A DNA stretch of 64,000 nt from the NCBI RefSeq assembly GCF_000708595.2, contig NZ_JARP01000002.1, positions 62,001-126,000 on the forward strand, given 5' to 3'. The DNA comes from Flavobacterium sp. KJJ (GTDB lineage: Bacteria > Bacteroidota > Bacteroidia > Flavobacteriales > Flavobacteriaceae). Each line of letters opens with the position of its first letter. Positions within the stretch are counted from its first letter, which is position 1. A program made the position numbers and the translations under genes. The notes beneath the pieces were generated by a model. It was not told the DNA's origin. It worked only from the letters and a program-made list of their open reading frames with translations, and did not search any database. Of this stretch, positions 60,987 to 64,000 are shown one piece after another.

Positions 60987-62237
60987 ATGGAAAACAATAA
61001 CGTACCGAAACACCTTTATTTTTACTCAGTTGGTCTGAGTTATAAAAAAGCTGATGCTGAGGTAAGAGGTCAATTTAGTTTGGATGCAATTGCCAAAACG
61101 CGTTTGCTGGAACAAGCTAAAACTGAAGGAATAGAAAGTTTGATTGTCACTTCGACATGCAACAGAACTGAGATCTACGGTTTTGCAGAACACCCATTTC
61201 AATTAATAAAACTAATTTGTGATAACAGCAACGGTTCAGTCGATGCTTTTCAGAAAGTTGGTTTCGTGTATAAAAATCAAGAAGCAATTAATCATTTGTT
61301 TCGTGTAGGAACAGGTTTAGACAGCCAAATTTTAGGCGATTTCGAAATTATTTCTCAAATCAAAACCAGTTTTATCCATTCAAAATCAATGAATTTAGCC
61401 AATACTTTTATGGAAAGATTGGTGAATGCAGTGATTCAGGCGAGCAAAAAAATCAAAAACGAAACAGAAATCAGTTCTGGGGCTACTTCAGTTTCTTTTG
61501 CATCGGTACAATACATTCTTAAAAATGTAGAAGACATCAGCAATAAAAATATTTTGCTTTTCGGAACAGGAAAAATCGGAAGAAACACATGTGAGAATTT
61601 AGTAAAACATACTAAAAATGAACATATTACTTTAATCAACCGAACTAAGGATAAAGCCGAAAAATTAGCAGGAAAATTGAATTTAATTGTTAAAGATTAT
61701 TCAGAATTACACTTAGAACTTCAGAAAGCGGATGTTGTGGTTGTTGCAACTGGCGCACAAAACCCAACGGTAGACAAAGCGATTTTAAATCTAAAAAAAC
61801 CTTTATTGATTTTAGATTTATCGATTCCGAAAAACGTTCACGAAAACGTAGAAGAATTAGAAGGTGTAACTTTAATTCACATGGATTATTTGTCTCAGTT
61901 GACAGATGAAACCTTGGAAAACAGAAAACTGCATATTCCAGCAGCTGAAGCTATCATCGAAGAAATCAAAGAAGAATTTTTAGTTTGGATGAAAGGCCGA
62001 AAATTTGCACCGACAATTAATGCTTTAAAAGAAAAACTGAATGCCATTAAAATTTCAGAATTGGATTTTCAAAGCAGAAAAATTGCAGATTTTAATGAAG
62101 CTCAAGCTGAAATCATCAGCAACAGAATTATTCAAAAAATCACTACACATTTTGCTAATCACTTAAAAGACGACGACACCATGGTAGATGAAAGCATCGA
62201 ATGGATCGAAAAAGTCTTCAAAATAAAAGCATCCTAA
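60987..62237 (+). CDS. hemA: Glutamyl-tRNA reductase
   Basis: The 416-residue enzyme starts heme synthesis by reducing glutamyl-tRNA with NADPH. The active-site cysteine is C58 in IVTSTCNRTEIYG. An NADPH-binding fold (GTGKIGRNTCENLVKHTK) lies near residues 191-210, and a C-terminal dimer helix is present. The preferred start is the ATG at 60987 (MENNNVPKHLYFY), since the frame from 60924 translates intergenic sequence. The gene is the first of the rightward heme cluster, separated from hemC by a hairpin. Confidence 0.96.
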   Translation: MENNNVPKHLYFYSVGLSYKKADAEVRGQFSLDAIAKTRLLEQAKTEGIESLIVTSTCNRTEIYGFAEHPFQLIKLICDNSNGSVDAFQKVGFVYKNQEAINHLFRVGTGLDSQILGDFEIISQIKTSFIHSKSMNLANTFMERLVNAVIQASKKIKNETEISSGATSVSFASVQYILKNVEDISNKNILLFGTGKIGRNTCENLVKHTKNEHITLINRTKDKAEKLAGKLNLIVKDYSELHLELQKADVVVVATGAQNPTVDKAILNLKKPLLILDLSIPKNVHENVEELEGVTLIHMDYLSQLTDETLENRKLHIPAAEAIIEEIKEEFLVWMKGRKFAPTINALKEKLNAIKISELDFQSRKIADFNEAQAEIISNRIIQKITTHFANHLKDDDTMVDESIEWIEKVFKIKAS

Positions 62238-62242
62238 ATTTA

Positions 62243-62285
62243 TTTTACCATTAAGATATTAAGCTAATTAAGCTTAATGGTAAAA
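62243..62285. terminator. Inverted repeat between hemA and hemC
   Basis: TTTTACCATTAAG at 62243-62255 is complementary to 62273-62285. The loop is 17 bases and contains an extra weak palindrome (AAGCTAATTAAGCTT). Only a short A-run follows on the plus strand, so it is a weak terminator or a partial attenuator between the two genes. Confidence 0.6.
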
Positions 62286-62314
62286 AAACAAAAACCTTGG
62301 TTTTAAAACAAAAC

Positions 62315-63238
62315 ATGGCTGAAAAAACAATCAGAATTGGAACTCGCGATAGCGAACTAGCACTTTGGCAAGCACATAATGTAGAAAAAAAACTCAACGA
62401 TTTAGGTTACAAAACTGAAATTGTTGCAGTAAAATCTCAAGGTGATATTATTTTGGACAAACCACTTTACGAATTGGGAATTACCGGAATTTTTACCAAA
62501 ACCTTAGACATTGCCATGATTAATGGCGATGTTGACATTGCGGTTCATTCGATGAAAGATGTTCCAACAGCATTGCCAAAAGGAATTGTTCAGGCTGCTG
62601 TTTTAGAAAGAGCAAATGTTTTAGATATTTTAGTTCATAAAGGAAATCCTGATTTTACGAATCCAAGCACCATTGCAACCGGAAGTTTACGCCGCCAGGC
62701 ACTTTGGTTTAATAAATATCCAAATCATACTGTGGTTGACTTACGTGGAAATGTAAACACACGCATGCAAAAATTACAAGACAATAATTGGGACGGAGCT
62801 GTTTTTGCCGCGGCAGGTTTGGAGCGCATTAACATAAAACCAGAAAATTATATTAATTTAGACTGGATGATTCCCGCCCCGGCACAAGGAGCAATGCTTG
62901 TTGTAGCAATGGAAAATGACAATTATACACTTGATGCACTTTCGCAGCTAAATCATATTGAGACTGAAATTTGTACTTATATAGAACGTCAGTTTTTAAG
63001 AACACTCGAAGGCGGTTGTACTGCACCAATTGGAGCTTTAGTAACATATAATGAAGACGAAGACACTTTGCATTTTCAGGGTGTTTTGCTTTCTGTTGAT
63101 GGAAAACAAAAACTAGAAATCAATAAAACTGTTGATATTTCAGAATGGAAAAAATTAGGTTTTCATTCGGCTCAGGAAATTCTGAACAACGGCGGAACGG
63201 AATTGATGGCATCTATTAAAGAATCTTTAAAAAAATAA
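62315..63238 (+). CDS. hemC: Porphobilinogen deaminase
   Basis: The 307-residue enzyme joins four porphobilinogens into hydroxymethylbilane. The dipyrromethane-cofactor cysteine lies in LEGGCTAPIGA near residue 238. Conserved motifs are IRIGTRDSELALWQA at the start, VHSMKDVPTALP near residue 78, and GSLRRQALW near residue 126. The preferred start is the ATG at 62315 rather than the frame from 62297. It is directly followed by hemD with no spacer. Confidence 0.97.
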   Translation: MAEKTIRIGTRDSELALWQAHNVEKKLNDLGYKTEIVAVKSQGDIILDKPLYELGITGIFTKTLDIAMINGDVDIAVHSMKDVPTALPKGIVQAAVLERANVLDILVHKGNPDFTNPSTIATGSLRRQALWFNKYPNHTVVDLRGNVNTRMQKLQDNNWDGAVFAAAGLERINIKPENYINLDWMIPAPAQGAMLVVAMENDNYTLDALSQLNHIETEICTYIERQFLRTLEGGCTAPIGALVTYNEDEDTLHFQGVLLSVDGKQKLEINKTVDISEWKKLGFHSAQEILNNGGTELMASIKESLKK

Positions 63239-63904
63239 ATGGCAAAATCAATTCAAATATTATCTACAAAAAAGCTTTCAGGAGAACAAAAACAAGCATT
63301 GGTAAAATCCAACATTGAAGTTCTTGAAGCAGATTTTATCCAAACTCAAAATAAATCTTTCGAATTAAAAGATATTAACGAGAATCTAATTTTTACGAGC
63401 CAAAATGCCGTTCACAGCGTTTTAGCAGATCCAAAATCAGAGGAGCTGAAAAGCAAGAATGTTTTTTGTGTTGGCTTAAAAACTAAAATCCTTTTATCTG
63501 AAAGCGGTTTTAATGTTGTGGCTTACACCGGTTACGCTTCAGATTTGGCAGAAATTATCACTTTGATTTACCGTAACGAAAACTATACTTTTTTTAGCGG
63601 AAATCTTCGTAGAGAAACTTTGCCAAAAGCCCTAAAAGATGCCAATATAAAATTCAATGAAATTCAGGTTTACGATACTTCATTAACACCTCAAAAAATA
63701 AAAACTGCAGTTGATGCAATACTATTTTTTAGTCCGTCTGGCGTTGAAAGTTATTTAAAAGAGAACACTATTAAGAAAGAAAAATGCTTTTGCATTGGAG
63801 AAACCACTGCCGAAGTTTTACATAAAATTACAAAAAACATCCTCATTGCAGATCAGCCAACGGTTGAAGATGTTTTAGAAGCTGTTTTAGAAGAATATAA
63901 ATAA
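63239..63904 (+). CDS. hemD: Uroporphyrinogen-III synthase
   Basis: The 221-residue protein is a poorly conserved two-lobe synthase that closes hydroxymethylbilane to uroporphyrinogen III. The family's sparse features are visible: LIFTSQNAVHSVL near residue 48, VAYTGYASDLAEII near residue 92, and FFSPSGVESYL near residue 160. The start codon lies right after the hemC stop, so the order hemA-hemC-hemD and the direct join with hemC support the call despite low conservation. Length is slightly below average. Confidence 0.9.
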   Translation: MAKSIQILSTKKLSGEQKQALVKSNIEVLEADFIQTQNKSFELKDINENLIFTSQNAVHSVLADPKSEELKSKNVFCVGLKTKILLSESGFNVVAYTGYASDLAEIITLIYRNENYTFFSGNLRRETLPKALKDANIKFNEIQVYDTSLTPQKIKTAVDAILFFSPSGVESYLKENTIKKEKCFCIGETTAEVLHKITKNILIADQPTVEDVLEAVLEEYK

Positions 63905-63915
63905 TAAGAAACATT

Positions 63916-63993
63916 TCCTGCAAAGTTTCAAAAACCTTGTAGGTGTATATTAATCAACAACAATACCTACAAGGTTTTTGAAACTTTGCAGGA
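63916..63993. terminator. 29-bp perfect inverted repeat after hemD
   Basis: The arm at 63916-63944 (core CTGCAAAGTTTCAAAAACC) and its exact complement at 63965-63993 enclose 20 bases. It starts 11 bases past the hemD stop. It has no T-run, so it may be a dispersed repeat that also ends or protects the transcript. Confidence 0.8.
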
Positions 63994-64000
63994 TAAACAA

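Overview
The window is an AT-rich chromosomal segment of a member of the Flavobacteriaceae, most likely Flavobacterium. The evidence is the gliding lipoprotein GldH in a RicT-GldH-PBP1A operon, a secreted M4 peptidase with a type IX secretion tail, many lipoproteins and outer-membrane proteins of Bacteroidota type, an SpmA-SpmB fusion, class I fumarase, and promoters of the Bacteroidota form TTG-N18..21-TAnnTTTG. No rRNA, tRNA, CRISPR array, prophage or insertion sequence was seen. The segment looks like stable core chromosome with small housekeeping operons.

Layout. Positions 1-4,200 hold an incomplete membrane protein, an RDD protein, a YdeI-like protein, a PhzF-like isomerase, a secreted DinB-like protein and a CDGSH iron-sulfur protein. 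Positions 4,260-15,400 hold metG, an EamA transporter, a HAD phosphatase overlapping a CatA-like acyltransferase, an OmpA-type porin, two tandem paralogous secreted proteins of unknown function, ferritin, a tiny Lys/Cys-rich protein, a DUF2461 protein and ssb. Positions 15,500-26,900 hold a GNAT-nitrilase fusion with a zinc-ribbon partner, an M28 peptidase, a TPR protein, a rhodanese/LysR divergent pair, a YeeZ-like dehydrogenase, a DNA methyltransferase-repair protein, a PolB-like exonuclease and an AlkZ-like glycosylase. Positions 27,000-38,900 hold the SpmA/B fusion with a 58-residue partner, fumarase, a PAS protein, DNA polymerase IV, a phosphoesterase, the M4 peptidase and the two subunits of the succinyl-CoA:3-ketoacid CoA-transferase. 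Positions 38,900-45,900 hold PBP1A, GldH, RicT, TrhO, a bacilliredoxin and an ArsR regulator.

The most interesting part is 46,100-53,700, a metal-homeostasis block. A TonB receptor, a thioredoxin-like protein and a lycopene cyclase form one tightly packed leftward operon. Facing away from it are a Fur-family regulator, an Nramp transporter fused to a universal-stress domain, and a DtxR/MntR-type repressor. Near-identical 16-bp palindromes (TTTAGA-N4-TCTAAA and TTTAGA-N4-CCTAAA) lie just ahead of the TonB receptor and ahead of the Nramp gene. This suggests that one MntR-like regulator controls both outer- and inner-membrane metal uptake, together with a carotenoid enzyme.

Positions 55,100-63,900 hold an enoyl-CoA hydratase, an orphan NtrY-like kinase, and heme biosynthesis genes in two divergent groups (hemJ, hemH and an AraC regulator leftward; hemA, hemC, hemD rightward). 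Many intergenic gaps carry short perfect inverted repeats or tandem repeats of a few recurrent sequence families; these are listed separately.
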